The notes: generated from the sequence alone by a model not told the origin. Numbered from the stretch's first letter, positions 22,330 to 33,155 are shown. The stretch: DNA of 64,000 bases from Arthonia radiata (GCA_002989075.1 PSQN01000017.1:372001-436000); one strand, 5' to 3'. Program-made: numbers and translations.

Positions 22330-23277
22330 ATGCGCACCTCAACTCTCCTCACCTCCCTCCTTCAGCTCACCCTCATCAGCGCGCTTCCTAATCCAGTCCC
22401 AGCAGAGGCAGCGATCACCGCCGCGCCTTCCCTCGAGGACCGCGCTCTCTTCGAGCCCGACGCTCCCAGCACGAAGAAATCTTGCAAAAACCTTCTGGGC
22501 CCCTGCAACGCCCTAGACGCCCGCGACGAACAGCCCACCTCCATCCCCATCAATATTAAGCCACCCAAGAAGCTCTCGCGCGCATCTTCTGTCATCAAAC
22601 CAACTATCCCACACGCCGCACTCGAGCAGGTTACCGCCCTTGACAAACGCAATGCAGAACCGACTGCCGAGGCCAAGTCGAGAAGCAAAAGAATGAGTGT
22701 CTCGCGCCCCCCACAAGGACAAGCAACGGCTCTTGAGGTCCGCGACGAACAACCCACGTCCATCCCTATCAACATCAAGCCGCCGAAGAAGCTCTCACGT
22801 GCGTCTTCCGTCATCAAACCGACCATCCCGCACACGGCGGATGTGACAGACCTCGAGATCCGCGACGAACAGCCCACGTCTATCCCTATCAATATTAAGC
22901 CGCCCAAGAAGCTCTCACGTGCGTCTTCTGTCATCAAGCCAACCATCCCGCACGCCGCTGAGGCAGAGGTGACCGCGGCGCCGCTGCGAGAGAGAGCAAA
23001 TGCACCGGTCCCACAGGGCCCGTCGGCTGTGCAACCGGTCAAGTGTTTGCTTGGGTGCAAAGCGCTCGAGGTCCGCGATGAGCAAACGGCTTCGATTCCT
23101 ATTAACATCAAGCCACCGATAGTGCACTCACGGGCGTCTTCCGTTAACGGACCGAGTATTCCGCACGCTGCAGCAGAGGTGACGGCGGCGCCCGTGCTGG
23201 AGAGAGCGAATGCGCCGGTTCCGCAGGCGCCGACGTTCGTTCGAACGGCTAAGTGTTTGCTTCCGCCTTGTCATTGA
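22330..23277 (+). CDS. Secreted protein built of tandem repeats, possible processed-peptide precursor
   Basis: Single exon, 315 aa. The N-terminus is a signal peptide (MRTSTLLTSLLQLTLISALP). The rest is almost entirely two alternating modules. Module B is 33 residues beginning RDEQPTSIPINIKPP and ending in VIKPTIPHAA. It is present at residues 65-97, 138-170, 178-210 and, degenerate, 249-281. Module A (ITAAP/VTAAP, then ERANAPVPQ, ending in a close cysteine pair such as KCLLGC or KCLLPPC) occurs three times. Candidate Kex2-type sites (LDKR, SRSKR, PKK) lie between modules. No catalytic domain is seen. Known fungal parallels are kexin-processed repeat precursors, including RiPP precursors, but no modifying enzyme is recognised nearby. 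Function is unknown. The start was chosen at the signal peptide; an upstream in-frame ATG at 22219 has no features. Confidence 0.7.
   Translation: MRTSTLLTSLLQLTLISALPNPVPAEAAITAAPSLEDRALFEPDAPSTKKSCKNLLGPCNALDARDEQPTSIPINIKPPKKLSRASSVIKPTIPHAALEQVTALDKRNAEPTAEAKSRSKRMSVSRPPQGQATALEVRDEQPTSIPINIKPPKKLSRASSVIKPTIPHTADVTDLEIRDEQPTSIPINIKPPKKLSRASSVIKPTIPHAAEAEVTAAPLRERANAPVPQGPSAVQPVKCLLGCKALEVRDEQTASIPINIKPPIVHSRASSVNGPSIPHAAAEVTAAPVLERANAPVPQAPTFVRTAKCLLPPCH
22522..23172 (+). repeat. 99-bp coding repeat, four copies
   Basis: Copies at 22522-22620, 22741-22839, 22861-22959 and 23074-23172. The first three encode nearly identical peptides with mostly synonymous differences. The fourth has diverged (PPIVHS in place of PPKKLS, NGPS in place of IKPT). 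The spacers differ in length, so this is a dispersed intragenic repeat, not a simple array. Confidence 0.92.
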
Positions 23278-23662
23278 TGAGGCGAACTTTGGGGGTTTAA
23301 GAGGGGATAGCTGCTGAGGGCATTGTTTTTAGGCTGCTAGGAATTTCGTCAGTCTTAAGGAATACAAAGGCTGTACTGTAGTCGATCAAATCCAGTTCAT
23401 GTGCTTCTGATTACCTCACTACTGCACGACGTCGACTACGCGTACTCCTGTTGCTGAACATGAAGGTAGAAGGGAAAAGCCACTAGCTATAGTGAATCAA
23501 ACACGTGTGGTGACGTCGGCACTGCAATCGCATCATGGCAGGCAACCCAGCTTGTAGACACACCCGGTGCTTGTACAGATGCATAAATCTGCGGCTAACA
23601 GACTAAAAGCTACTACCTTTTCAACGACCACAATCTCTTCACCCCTTTCAAAACGCAGGCGT
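23278..23662. other. Convergent intergenic region
   Basis: This 385-bp gap separates the 3' ends of the repeat-protein gene and the NmrA-like gene. No feature is seen beyond 3' flanks. Confidence 0.4.
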
Positions 23663-24598
23663 TTACTCCAACTTAAGCGGATTCCCCTCTAAAAACTCCT
23701 CCAACCCCCTCGCGTCACCCCTTGCATTCTCCACCGCCCACCTCACCAACCCCTCCGACTCCCCCCCGTAATACCCAAACTCCTCTGGATAGCTAAACGC
23801 CTCTCCAAAGATCTCCTGCCCAAACGGCAGACTCCCCGTCCACTCCTCCATCGACACCTGCTTGTACACCACCTTCTTGCCAGTCACCTTACTCATTATC
23901 CCAGCAACCTCCTCCATACTCCACAGCCCTGCTGCCGCGCAGAACGTCTTTCCCTCGTACTTCTCCGGCTCTGCTAATATCGCGCCCACGAACTTGCCTG
24001 TGTCGGCCACTACATCTATCATCGGCATTTTCGCGCTCGGGGAATTATGGCGGGTCATCACCCAAGTGCCGTCGTCTGCTTTCTGCGGCGCGAGAAACGG
24101 GATGGCCCCCAGGAAATTCTGCATGAAGAAGCCTGGGGAGTAGAACGCGCTCTGAATCGGCAAAGAGCGGATATAGCTCTCGGCCTTGGCCTTGGCGTCG
24201 AAGTGCGGGACTTTCGTGTATTTCCCATCGCTAAGTCCGGTGACGGACGGGAGGGTGCTGAAGATGAGATACTTGACCCCTTGAGCGACAGCGGCGTCCG
24301 CGATGGACTTGGCGGCGTTGTACTCGTTCTCGAAGCCTTGCGGAGAGAAGTCGCCGGTCGTCATTGCGAAGACGGTGTGCACGCCGCTCAAGGCTTTGTC
24401 GAGGGAGGCGGGGTCGGATGCGTCGCCGGCGACGACATCGACTCTTTCTTTGAGCTTCAAGGCGGAGCTGGAGGCGGGGTCGCGCGTGATGGCGCGGATG
24501 CGATACATTTTTGAGAGGTCGGGGTCGGAGAGGACGAAGTTGATGACGGAGCCGCCTTGTTGGCCGGTGGCGCCGAAGACGGCGAGGGTGTGGGACAT
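23663..24598 (-). CDS. NmrA-like NAD(P)-binding protein
   Basis: Single exon, 311 aa, the usual length for the NmrA-like (atypical SDR) family. The Rossmann motif GATGQQGG lies at residues 9-16, followed by RAITRDP, the region that contacts the adenosine ribose in NADP-binding members, and DASDPASLDKAL. Further family marks are YLIFSTLPSV, PHFDAKAKAESYIRS and FYSPGFFMQNFLG. Family members are either redox-sensing regulators, like A. nidulans NmrA, or reductases. The canonical SDR YxxxK pair is not obvious, so a sensor role or a reductase are both possible. The gene sits alone between gene-poor stretches and points toward the repeat-protein gene. Confidence 0.88.
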   Translation of the reverse strand: MSHTLAVFGATGQQGGSVINFVLSDPDLSKMYRIRAITRDPASSSALKLKERVDVVAGDASDPASLDKALSGVHTVFAMTTGDFSPQGFENEYNAAKSIADAAVAQGVKYLIFSTLPSVTGLSDGKYTKVPHFDAKAKAESYIRSLPIQSAFYSPGFFMQNFLGAIPFLAPQKADDGTWVMTRHNSPSAKMPMIDVVADTGKFVGAILAEPEKYEGKTFCAAAGLWSMEEVAGIMSKVTGKKVVYKQVSMEEWTGSLPFGQEIFGEAFSYPEEFGYYGGESEGLVRWAVENARGDARGLEEFLEGNPLKLE

Positions 24599-26230
24599 GG
24601 TGTGGTTTGTTTGGGTTGCAGAGCTGAGACTCCAATGGAGTTTCTGTTCTACGAGTCTTGCTTATTATACAAACAGAGGATTAAATAGCGGTTACGAATG
24701 CTGATTGCAGGATTGAAGTGCTGTTCTCCGGAACAACTAGGATTACAAGCTTACAAATGAGGGTCTTTTACTGCTTACAAACCAGGTATACGATTTGGAA
24801 ACATGACGCGAGCTATGAACGCAAAGAGGGAGGTATTCTTGATGGGAGGAGGAAGTCGCCATGGAAGTAAGGGAGACAGTTGCCATGGACTTGGAGAAGG
24901 GCTGAGCCTCGCGACATGGCTTTGGTCGTGAATGTACTCTCGTCAAGCCTGCGGTCGTATTGGGTATAGCGGCGCACCAGGCCGCTTAATTCATACGTCC
25001 GTTATGTATCCGCCGGCAACGCAGTGCTGTCATCAAGCACGAAAGGCACCTTCAAACTTTACATCCAGGTAGCGAGGGTAGTGTCAAACGCTGACTCAAA
25101 ATCGCTATATCATACACACCACCCTCAGAATTCTCGAGCACCAGCGCAGAAGAGGCAGCAAATCGAAAGCTCCATGCATCGGTTGAGCTGCTGACGTTGC
25201 TGAGGTTCATGGAGCCCGCCATCCTCCCTATTTTGTGTATGGGCACTGCTCGTTACTATGGGGAAGGAGGTAGCTCAAATCTATCTTCAAACGCGTAATA
25301 TTCGCTTGCCCTGAGATGCTCGGCCGGTGCTGACAGTGCCCAAGCACCGCAGGCGTGAACGGTCAAAGTGTATTGCACGACTTAGTGTGGAGAACGAAGT
25401 CAAGCAACAGTATTGGATTTTCCATGTCTAGTACATTATCGAGCTTGCTTGCGTATATTCTTTGTCCGTACTGCTTGGTGATAATTCCCTTCAGAAGCGA
25501 TGACTCCACCCTCAGTGTTTCAATCTCCCACAGGCTATGCACCTAATTCCTCCCGCAAAGTCCACTACCCTCGTCGCCCTCATCAGCATGTCCCGTTTTG
25601 GCATTCGAGTGGCGTCGACTACTAATATATCAGCACAGCGACCCTCAGCTAATAGAACTCATGGGCGTAGTGAGGCTGCGTGATCCGTCTTCTATCACCG
25701 GCAGTGCTGACAGAAACATGTCTGTCCGGCGTCAAGCTTTCGCTGCATGGCGTAGATGGCCATTGTGTTGAACAGTATGGCAGCGCTTGTAGCATCCGAC
25801 ACACGTGTTAACATGATTCAGCGCTTCTCGTCATCTGCTTCTCGCTTGACCAGTATATTCATGACATGCATGAGGTTCTGCAAAGCTGTCACGACGCCTG
25901 TCGAACCAATAGCTTCCGCTGCGCCTATCAAACGGTAAATCGTCCTTGCCAAAGTCATACACAGCTTGCTCCTACGGTCGATGGGTGACATGTTTCGCTG
26001 AAGCAAAGGATGTAGCGGCCGCCTTCTCTATGCCAATCGAGCGGGCACATTGCTGCGTCGTTAGGCAGTAGACACTATTGGGGATGATATCGTTACCAGT
26101 AAATACAGAGAATGTACACTGTAACTAGCACATATAGTTCTACCTTGTGCCACCATGATAATCGTCATCTCAGTCCACGCGCCCTCGCCGCTTTAAGTCG
26201 ATCGTACTCTCGGCTGCGCTCGCATCCACC
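24599..26230. other. Gene-poor 1.6-kb stretch
   Basis: Only short open frames occur and none has domain-like sequence. There is no tRNA, long terminal repeat or obvious inverted repeat. It includes the promoter of the NmrA-like gene at its left end and the 3' flank of the next minus-strand gene at its right end. Confidence 0.4.
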
Positions 26231-27847
26231 CTACTGCTTGTTGTTGACAGCATTCCACGATCGAGACGTGGCATCTGACTCAGCCGCAGGAGCAACGTTC
26301 TCAGTAGCTTTCTTTGAGCTCCCTGGGCGTGCAGAGCGCTTTGCTGTTCCCGGTTTCTTTTTTCGCGCTGGGGGGCTGGCTGACAGCTCGCCTAGATCGA
26401 GGAACGCTTCGTTGGTGAGGTTAGCGAGAGCCGTGCGCCTAGACTCAGGAGCAACGCTAAGGCGGCGAGGATCGATCGTGGTGAGGGCGCGCACTTCGGT
26501 CGTGCTGTAGAGGTCGCCCTGTGACTCTTGTATCTGTGACTCTTGTAGAAGACCCGCGCGCGCTGACGCCTCTGACTGCACAATGTCGGCATCCTCGTCC
26601 AGCTCGCCGTGCTGTACAAAGTCCAAGGGGAGGGTAGCGATGGTGTTGTGCTGGACAGGCGAGCTTGTCTGAGCCGCCTCGACTGCCGCATGCTTTCTTT
26701 TGAAGGGTATGTCTAAAGGGCTCGACTGACCGTCGCCAGTGCTGGGGGACGAGTGTTGATTGTTACCAGGTCCTCCGTCTTTCCGGGGGCTGTTCATGGA
26801 ATGAGAGCTCGCGTTACTATCCTCGATACCATCTCCTTCACCGTCGTCCACCCAGTTCTCAGCGTGACGGTCTGGAAGCTGTGAGCCATCTGGCGCGGGG
26901 GAGCAGAATGGGCCGTTGCCACCCTCATTATAATCTTCGTTGTCAGACCCGTTGGACGAGCTTGGCTCTTGCTCGCAGTCAGAATTGTGATTGTCACTGG
27001 CTACCTCCGCGGCTTGATCATCGGGCAGATCTGACTCTGATTCGCTTCCACTGTCAAGGGAAATTGGAATCGGCGGCGGTTGCTCTACTGTTGGCACTGT
27101 GAACGCCTCCCATGCCCGTGAATAAAGCGGGCCAACCCGGTGGGCCCATTGCTCGGGGCTCTCTGCTTCGACACAACGTTGCCAAGCTCGTGCATATTCG
27201 TCGCAGTACTTCTCTATCGGCATAACCTCATAAACGTATCTTCTAATCTGAACAAGCAGGCCGGAGTCCCCTGGGGTTACATCAATAGTTGGGGTGTCCG
27301 TCACCGGCGTCAGCGAGATCGGTTTGGTTAAAGTCCCTTGCGCTTTGCACTGCTTGAGCGAAGTTGGTGTCTTATAGACTTGGTACGCTTTCCAAGGATC
27401 CGCTGGCATGCAGGTGTCAGCTCCGATGTTCGCCGCTGGAAATCGAGAGTTGACGCTCGCCAATCTCAACGTACCACGTGTCTCATCCGTACGAGCCTTC
27501 GTGAGCTTGTTTGCTGGGGAAAGTTTCCGTTTCTTGGGCGGCGCAGGCTTGGGTTCGACAGAGGTCACCAGCTCGCCGTCATCGTTGTCAACAAGGTCCG
27601 GACGCTGTGAGTATTGTCCAAGCTTGTGCCGCTTGTTTCGAGCTCGACCTGGCTGAGTTCTCTCGTCCATGGGATGGTAGCCGGCATAGTAGGCTACGCG
27701 CTTCTTGGGATCATGACTGGATCTGCCGCCACCAATGAGTTCGACGAAGCGGGTAGATGATGGATATACTTGCCTTTGGCTACGTCGAGGCGCGGGGGAT
27801 TCAGCAAACTCTTCCGAGACCGAGACCGGGCGCTTCTTGCCAGGCAT
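26231..27847 (-). CDS. Acidic, probably nuclear protein, unknown function
   Basis: Single exon, 538 aa. I do not recognise a family. Basic clusters that could be nuclear localisation signals occur near the N-terminus (MPGKKRPV, RARNKRHK, PPKKRK). A possibly structured segment lies at about 200-255 (LLVQIRRYVYEVMPIEKYCD, YARAWQRCVEAESPEQWAHR). The following 130 residues are strongly acidic and Ser/Asn-rich. A C-terminal part has LTNEAFLDLGELSASPPARK and a basic tail. The composition resembles chromatin-associated proteins, which is only a hint. Confidence 0.7.
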   Translation of the reverse strand: MPGKKRPVSVSEEFAESPAPRRSQRQVYPSSTRFVELIGGGRSSHDPKKRVAYYAGYHPMDERTQPGRARNKRHKLGQYSQRPDLVDNDDGELVTSVEPKPAPPKKRKLSPANKLTKARTDETRGTLRLASVNSRFPAANIGADTCMPADPWKAYQVYKTPTSLKQCKAQGTLTKPISLTPVTDTPTIDVTPGDSGLLVQIRRYVYEVMPIEKYCDEYARAWQRCVEAESPEQWAHRVGPLYSRAWEAFTVPTVEQPPPIPISLDSGSESESDLPDDQAAEVASDNHNSDCEQEPSSSNGSDNEDYNEGGNGPFCSPAPDGSQLPDRHAENWVDDGEGDGIEDSNASSHSMNSPRKDGGPGNNQHSSPSTGDGQSSPLDIPFKRKHAAVEAAQTSSPVQHNTIATLPLDFVQHGELDEDADIVQSEASARAGLLQESQIQESQGDLYSTTEVRALTTIDPRRLSVAPESRRTALANLTNEAFLDLGELSASPPARKKKPGTAKRSARPGSSKKATENVAPAAESDATSRSWNAVNNKQ

Positions 27848-28250
27848 GCTCAGTGATATGGTGGTAGCAACTCTTTACAGCTTGACGCAAACACTGGACG
27901 CACGACGCGCGTGTGAAGAGGTCGAAAAGCAAAGAGTTTGGAAGAAAGACAGAAGCGTGGAGAGGACAAGTGGGGCGAGATGGAAGCGGTGAACGAAAGA
28001 GAGGGGAGGTGCGACCGACCGTAGAAAGTGCGTGCCTCAACCGATGACACCGCTTCTTGGATGGTCGACGCGTTTTCGAAGCTGTGTTTGCTTCGACAGA
28101 TCGGATTTCATCTTGGTACAGTTGCTGTTGTGCGCAAAAATCGCAACGTGTTGGAAACAATACATCTGTGTCTTAAAAATACCTGCAGCGCCATTGCTCT
28201 TTCGTTCGTGAATTCGTGAGTGGGTATCTCTTCCACTTTCCATGCTTTCT
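27848..28250. promoter_or_regulatory. Upstream region of the acidic nuclear-protein gene
   Basis: This 403-bp gap lies between two minus-strand genes. It holds the promoter of the 26.2-27.8 kb gene and the 3' flank of the next one. No element stands out. Confidence 0.35.
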
Positions 28251-29042
28251 TCACCTCACGGGCCGAGATACAAGCCTTGTTGCGGCTGCAGAGATGTTTT
28301 GCTTTTCATGAACACGTGCCATGTCCATCTCATCAACCATAAGATTCGGCATCAAGGGTACTGTCGTCTTCTGCTTTTCTCTAAAGATACCGTCGTCATG
28401 CAGGTCCAATCTTTCAGTAAGTCGCTCTTCCATGATCTCACGTCGACTAATCTCATAGAGGTGTCCCAGTATCGCTGACGCATGTTGTGCTTCTCTTCGG
28501 CAGCCGCCAGTCTTGAGCAATTGGAACGCGGCGTCTTCGCAAGAGTTCGAGGCCTTGTTGAGACTTCGAACCATTCCTTTCAACGCCTCTCGCTGCCCGC
28601 TCTTTTTGATGTGGTATACCATGCGGTCAACGCTCTTCACAGTACTTGCAAGCTTGTCTTGAGCGCTTGCGTCGTAAAGCACTGGCATGCGTGGCGCAGA
28701 CGAGTTGCCCCGGGTTCTTGAGACATTAAGGCGCTGAGGTGATTCTCGCCGCAGTGCCGTACGCGACTTAGATATTTCATTGACAGCTGTATTTGAATGA
28801 TTTAATTGACGGATGATATGGCCGGGTCCTGAGCCTGCAGTAGCTGAGTCTGACGTGCTGCCGACGGTTGTAGTTTGATGTGTGCTGAGCTCCGGTGTCT
28901 CTAGGTTGTCGATCAGAGAACTCTTCCGCCTTCTCGTGTCTTCTGTGAAGGGCGCAAGAGCCTCAAGCCAAGCGGGTACGTTATCGAACAGTTGCTGACA
29001 GAAATCTTGACCAGTAGTTGACATGCTGGTACTGTTGTTCAT
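28251..29042 (-). CDS. Hypothetical protein, unknown function
   Basis: Single exon, 263 aa. No family is recognised. The N-terminal half is Ser/Thr-rich. Residues ~130-220 look helical (LASTVKSVDRMVYHIKKSGQ, LKGMVRSLNKASNSCEDAAF, HASAILGHLYEISRREIMEE) and could form a small helical domain. There is no signal peptide or membrane span. The complementary strand holds no competing gene. The call rests mainly on ORF length and this helical pattern. Confidence 0.5.
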   Translation of the reverse strand: MNNSTSMSTTGQDFCQQLFDNVPAWLEALAPFTEDTRRRKSSLIDNLETPELSTHQTTTVGSTSDSATAGSGPGHIIRQLNHSNTAVNEISKSRTALRRESPQRLNVSRTRGNSSAPRMPVLYDASAQDKLASTVKSVDRMVYHIKKSGQREALKGMVRSLNKASNSCEDAAFQLLKTGGCRREAQHASAILGHLYEISRREIMEERLTERLDLHDDGIFREKQKTTVPLMPNLMVDEMDMARVHEKQNISAAATRLVSRPVR

Positions 29043-29900
29043 ATGCGGAAGGTGTATGTTAGTGGAAACGTGAACGATGGATGTAGTAGCAGAAAGGCAG
29101 GCAGCGGGCGCATTGGATGACGTGCGCCGTATCTAGCATACTGTGCGAGAAGTGCAATGGTGTTCTCACGCAAGCCATTTATGGGATCAGGGAACGTGTT
29201 CGCAAGATGACAGGTAAGACGGGTTGCAACTCGGACCTATAGCACAGTGAGCGGGCATCATTCGGGGCCGCGACAGCAAAATGCTGTCAATCAAGCTGCG
29301 CAAAGCGGTATTTGGAAATTCGACCCTTGTCGAGGATGAGCTGCGGATGAGGTTCACGGTGCTGGAGTCAAATAGCGATGAGGATGCTTGTCGTATGTAC
29401 GCTAACGTGGCGCCGGCGGCAATGAGCACCATCCACCAATCACAGCGCTGCTCAGGCGCGCCGGGACCAGCCCTTTGCCTGCTTCAATAGTACGGCCTCC
29501 CCCTGCAATGCTGTCTGTTTCTTCTCCATCAGTCGATTTATGGTGCAAACGAAGCCATTGCTGTCGTGCAATTGCATCATCACGACTTATCTGACGATAG
29601 CGATTCTTCGCTCGCCTGAATCTGAACACCGTTCAATACGTAACGCTCTCTCTCGTTCTTTGTGCTACCAAATCTCTGGGTTTTAGTTTGGTCCCATGTC
29701 TTCCCACGTATCATGCAAGAAATCGAATGATTAGCTGCGCGTGGAACCAAAGGCTGGATGCAGCTTCTAAGGACGGGCCACAGTTGTGCTCGTGGTCCTC
29801 CGGATTTCCTTTTCGATGCCTCTAATCCAGTTGTAATCTGCGATGGGACAAAACGTCTTAGGACGAATACCTCGAACAGGTGCCAGCGCATACAATGACG
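29043..29900. other. Intergenic region
   Basis: This 858-bp gap lies between two minus-strand genes. A 103-codon minus-strand frame directly after the DcpS stop has no domain features and is probably 3' UTR. No RNA gene is seen. Confidence 0.4.
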
Positions 29901-30961
29901 CTACGTGAGTATAGGGGCATGTCCGTTCTTCAACGGCTCGAAGAGCTCTTTCCACAATTCACTCGCCTCACCCAATCCATAGGTGAAGCTCACAGCATCC
30001 ATGCCCGCCTCATCTCCAGCCATGTTCTCAAGCTGGCTAATGATGTTCTCGAGTCCCAAGGCTTTGCCCACTGCTTGGGTAGCGCCGGCTTCCAGCACGA
30101 CGTGTACAACGTGGATGTGTAGGTGATAGTACGTCGGCTGATAGTGCATGTACAGCTTCAGTTGATCTGCCTCGACATCCGGGTACAGCTTGGTCGTGGC
30201 CTCCAGCACCTTCGCGCGCATCGACTTCAGCCAAGGCACCTGACGCTTTGTCAGATCTCGGACAGACCAGATATCTCGACGCTCCGGTAACACCAGTAGA
30301 TGCAGCGCTTCGATCGTCTTACGGTCCCAGTTCAGATCTGGCATCAGCAGAAACCCCTCTTCCTCCCCAGACGTCGCACCCGATTCGGAGCCCTTGCTTC
30401 GAAGCATAACATCTTCTTGCTCCGTTTTCCCATCGAGGATGTTGAACACCCAGTTCAGACGGCCCGCCTCACGTTGCTCCTGCATGTAGGGTCGCACATA
30501 CTTGTGGTAGATCTCAGGTGTCTCCGTAACGGTGCGAACGCCTTGCGCTGAGTACTTGGCGATATGTTTGGCCGTACATGGGCAGATGAGGTCGAGCTTG
30601 AGGTCGTGTGGCGCGTTTACATCGCTACCAGACCAGCCGAGATACCATGCGTAGATATCGTTACCGCTGAGGTTATTGACTTTGGCAAGTGATTTGACGA
30701 AACCTCGCAGTACGTCTTCATCCTTTGAGAAGGCTGCGCGCTGGATCAGGAAAATGGCTTGGTGACCATCGACCTTGCCGAGGAGGGAGATGCGGCGTCC
30801 AGCTTGGTCTTGCTGCCGAGGTGATATCAACATCTACGACCTCCATTGCTTTCCCCATGGCATGTACCTTGATTTAATAGTCTCTCGAATTCGAAACGCT
30901 GGATCAAAGCTTCTGTCGTCTGTTTGCTGTCCGGATCAATAGGCCGATCTTCCGACGCCAT
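29901..30961 (-). CDS. DCS1: Scavenger mRNA-decapping enzyme (m7GpppX diphosphatase)
   Basis: Exons 30868-30961 and 29901-30808 (minus), 333 aa. It hydrolyses the residual m7GpppN cap left after 3'-to-5' mRNA decay. The HIT motif HLHIHVV is at residues 260-266, preceded by LKLYMHYQPTYY. LLVLPERRDIWSVRDL and the N-terminal FERLLNQDQAGRRISLLGKV are typical of DcpS/Dcs1. The 59-nt intron was placed so that FERLLNQ joins DQAGRR. Without it the second exon would begin with an unrelated MLISPRQ. It lies divergent to the TMEM42-like gene with only 237 bp between starts, so the two share a promoter region. Confidence 0.95.
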
Positions 30962-31198
30962 GCTGCACTTTTAATGGCTTGACACCATGCTAGTCGAGGT
31001 TCAACTGAAATTATTGCTTCAGATATCAGATGGAAGAGCAAACACACTTGAGAATCATCTGCACGCCAAGCCCACTAAGCCTGTTCCTGTTGCACCCTCG
31101 CATCTCCAGGACCGTAAGAATTTCGAGCTTTCCTGCTGTGTCCTGAGGTCTCGGACGTCGCCTCGCCCAGATTTCGAAAGCAGACTCTCAGCCCAGCC
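30962..31198. promoter_or_regulatory. Compact divergent promoter, DcpS / TMEM42-like
   Basis: Both start codons face outward from this 237-bp segment. No TATA box is evident. Confidence 0.5.
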
Positions 31199-31908
31199 AT
31201 GTCCGACCAACCCTCCCCACCGCCCGCCACACCGTCCCCCAAATCCGCAAAGCCCCAATGGCTCCTCTGGGCGCTCGGCTCCGGCGCCTTCGCAGCCACA
31301 AACGGCGTGTTCGCTAAGCTGTATGCTCCTCACCACTGCACAAATCCTCACCCTGCATCTCAAGACTAACAGCGCGCAGCACAACAGCAGACACGACCCA
31401 TCACCTCTCCCAACGGCTCTTCGCCTCCTCCGTCTTCATGGAATACGCCCTGCGCGCTGTCTTCTTCGGCCTGAACATACTCTCTAATGCCATAATGTGG
31501 ATATTGTTCACGCGCGCTTTGACTGCCGCTTCCTCGACTACACGTGTCTCGGTATTGAATACGAGCGCGAACTTCCTGGTTACTGCGGTGTACGGCCTTC
31601 TGGTGTTCGGCGAGGGTGTAAGCTGGGAGTGGGCAATTGGCGCTGCGATGTTGGTTGCGGGATGCGTGGTCATAGGACGGAGAGAGGGTGGGGAGGTGGA
31701 GAAGGGCGAGGGTGAGATTGGAGAAGTTGCGGGGAGGGAGGGCGCGATTAGGCTGAGCGGAGAGGAGAGGCGTGTAAGGGCTGAGGCCAGTGAGGGAGCA
31801 AGTGACAGTAGTCAAGAGAGGGAAGAGGCGGATTATGTGGATGTTGATGGGGATGAGGCGCAAGAGGAGACACGCAAAGAAAGGGAAGTGTGGGATAGAA
31901 ACGATTGA
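31199..31908 (+). CDS. TMEM42/EamA-like small membrane protein
   Basis: Exons 31199-31320 and 31380-31908, 216 aa. Four hydrophobic segments fit a half-size drug/metabolite transporter fold: WLLWALGSGAFAATNGVFAK, ALRAVFFGLNILSNAIMWIL, TSANFLVTAVYGLLVF, WAIGAAMLVAGCVVIG. The pattern TNGVFAKL followed by NIxSNAIMWxLFxxAL resembles the TMEM42 family, whose transport substrate is unknown. The last ~85 residues are very acidic and disordered. The 59-nt intron has GTATGC, a GACTAAC branch point and CGCAG, and splicing reads KLTTADTT. Subcellular site cannot be told from sequence. Confidence 0.85.
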
Positions 31909-32458
31909 TTCACACAGCTGGGGAGACGAACTTGTACATGAATGCATGACATGCGTGATGACACGTTCAATTGGATTGTGAGCTATCTATGCGACTGCTC
32001 CTGTGGTGGTCTGGAAGGCAACGACCGACGAGATCCTCCAATTTCGCCAATCCATAGTCGTCTCTGCCTCAATTTGATCGACGTAACCTCTTCCAAGCGA
32101 GTGATTGGCATGGCAAAGTTATGTTGCAAGCGTTGGCGATGTCGCATTTTCTCAGGGCATCCGAGCTATGGATCCGGCCCATGGCCTGCGACTGCTTTCA
32201 CATCCACCATGGCTCCATCTTGGGGATCGGAGAGGAGGCCTTGCGCTTCTTGCCTTTGCCCTTTTTCTCCTTCTCCTGTTCCTCCTCATCTTTGGCATTC
32301 TTGTTGTAGAGCGCGACCTTGAGCTCAACATGTTAATAATATTCCTGTGCTGGGCCTCGCACGGCTCGTACAAAAAGCACCAAACACAGGAACAATTCCA
32401 AGCAATAAGACAATCTCTTAACAAGCGACAGCAAGCATGCACAACCAATACTCATACA
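31909..32458. other. Convergent intergenic region
   Basis: This 550-bp gap lies between the 3' ends of the TMEM42-like and TFIIA-gamma genes. I see nothing beyond 3' flanks. Confidence 0.4.
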
Positions 32459-32914
32459 TCAGGCCTCAGCCTTCTTGTTTGTGCAACTCACGATTTTCAC
32501 TTTGTCGCTCTTCAACGTGCTCTGACTGTCCAGCTTGAAGTTCACATCTTTGACCATAAAGGTCCAGACGTCGTCGCAGAAGCGGTAGGTGTCGAGGTGG
32601 CCTTTGAAAGAGAGGCGGCTCTTGACCTTCTCCGCGATGATCTCTGCGAAGGCTTTGTCGAAGTTGCCGAGAATCTTCATGGCGAGCTGAGGCTCAATCT
32701 GGTTGGAAGAGATGAGGTCGTCGAGGGTGTCTGTGAGCGCGACGCCGAGACTGGCGAACCAGTTAGGATGCTTATCAATGCGGTACTCATCCCAAAAGCT
32801 GGGTTGCGTGGAGGAGGGCATGGGCATGGGCGCGGATGCGGGGTGTGACGGTGGGGTTGTAACTGACCTGGAAGTGCGGTAGAGTTCATACGCTTGCACT
32901 CCTGCGCCTGCCAT
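32459..32914 (-). CDS. TOA2: Transcription initiation factor IIA, small (gamma) subunit
   Basis: Exons 32868-32914 and 32459-32750 (minus), 112 aa, the normal family length. TFIIA-gamma pairs with the large subunit and stabilises TBP on TATA DNA. The spliced N-terminus reads [20 protein letters not shown], followed by [20 protein letters not shown] and the C-terminal beta-barrel part ([20 protein letters not shown]). The 117-nt intron has GTCAGT, a CCTAAC branch point and CGCCAG. It happens to be open in frame, so an unspliced reading would give a false 178-residue protein. Confidence 0.96.
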   Translation of the reverse strand: MAGAGVQAYELYRTSRSVTTPPSHPASAPMPMPSSTQPSFWDEYRIDKHPNWFASLGVALTDTLDDLISSNQIEPQLAMKILGNFDKAFAEIIAEKVKSRLSFKGHLDTYRFCDDVWTFMVKDVNFKLDSQSTLKSDKVKIVSCTNKKAEA

Positions 32915-33155
32915 GATAGCGAATGTGGTTGTAGATGGACGGCGACCTGGACGATGCTTTATGGGGGAGTTGAAGCAATCGATCGCAGGTGACAAAGAAA
33001 CAGCATTGTTGAAGGCAGCAGAAAGGTGAGTATGGCAGCCGCGCTAAGCCGCGCGCTAAGACAGCCTTACATATCTTGGCAGATTCATGCGGCCGTCTCG
33101 AAACTCCAGATTGTCAGATGTCCTATAGAGAACTTACGAGCCTTCACACAGCGAT

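Noticed and set aside
22362-23111. 249-codon minus-strand frame with repeats
   Set aside because: It is the antisense of the repeat modules; the plus-strand product has a signal peptide and a better context.
31942-32848. Two plus-strand frames (126 and 247 codons)
   Set aside because: They run antisense to the TFIIA-gamma gene or its 3' flank and lack features.
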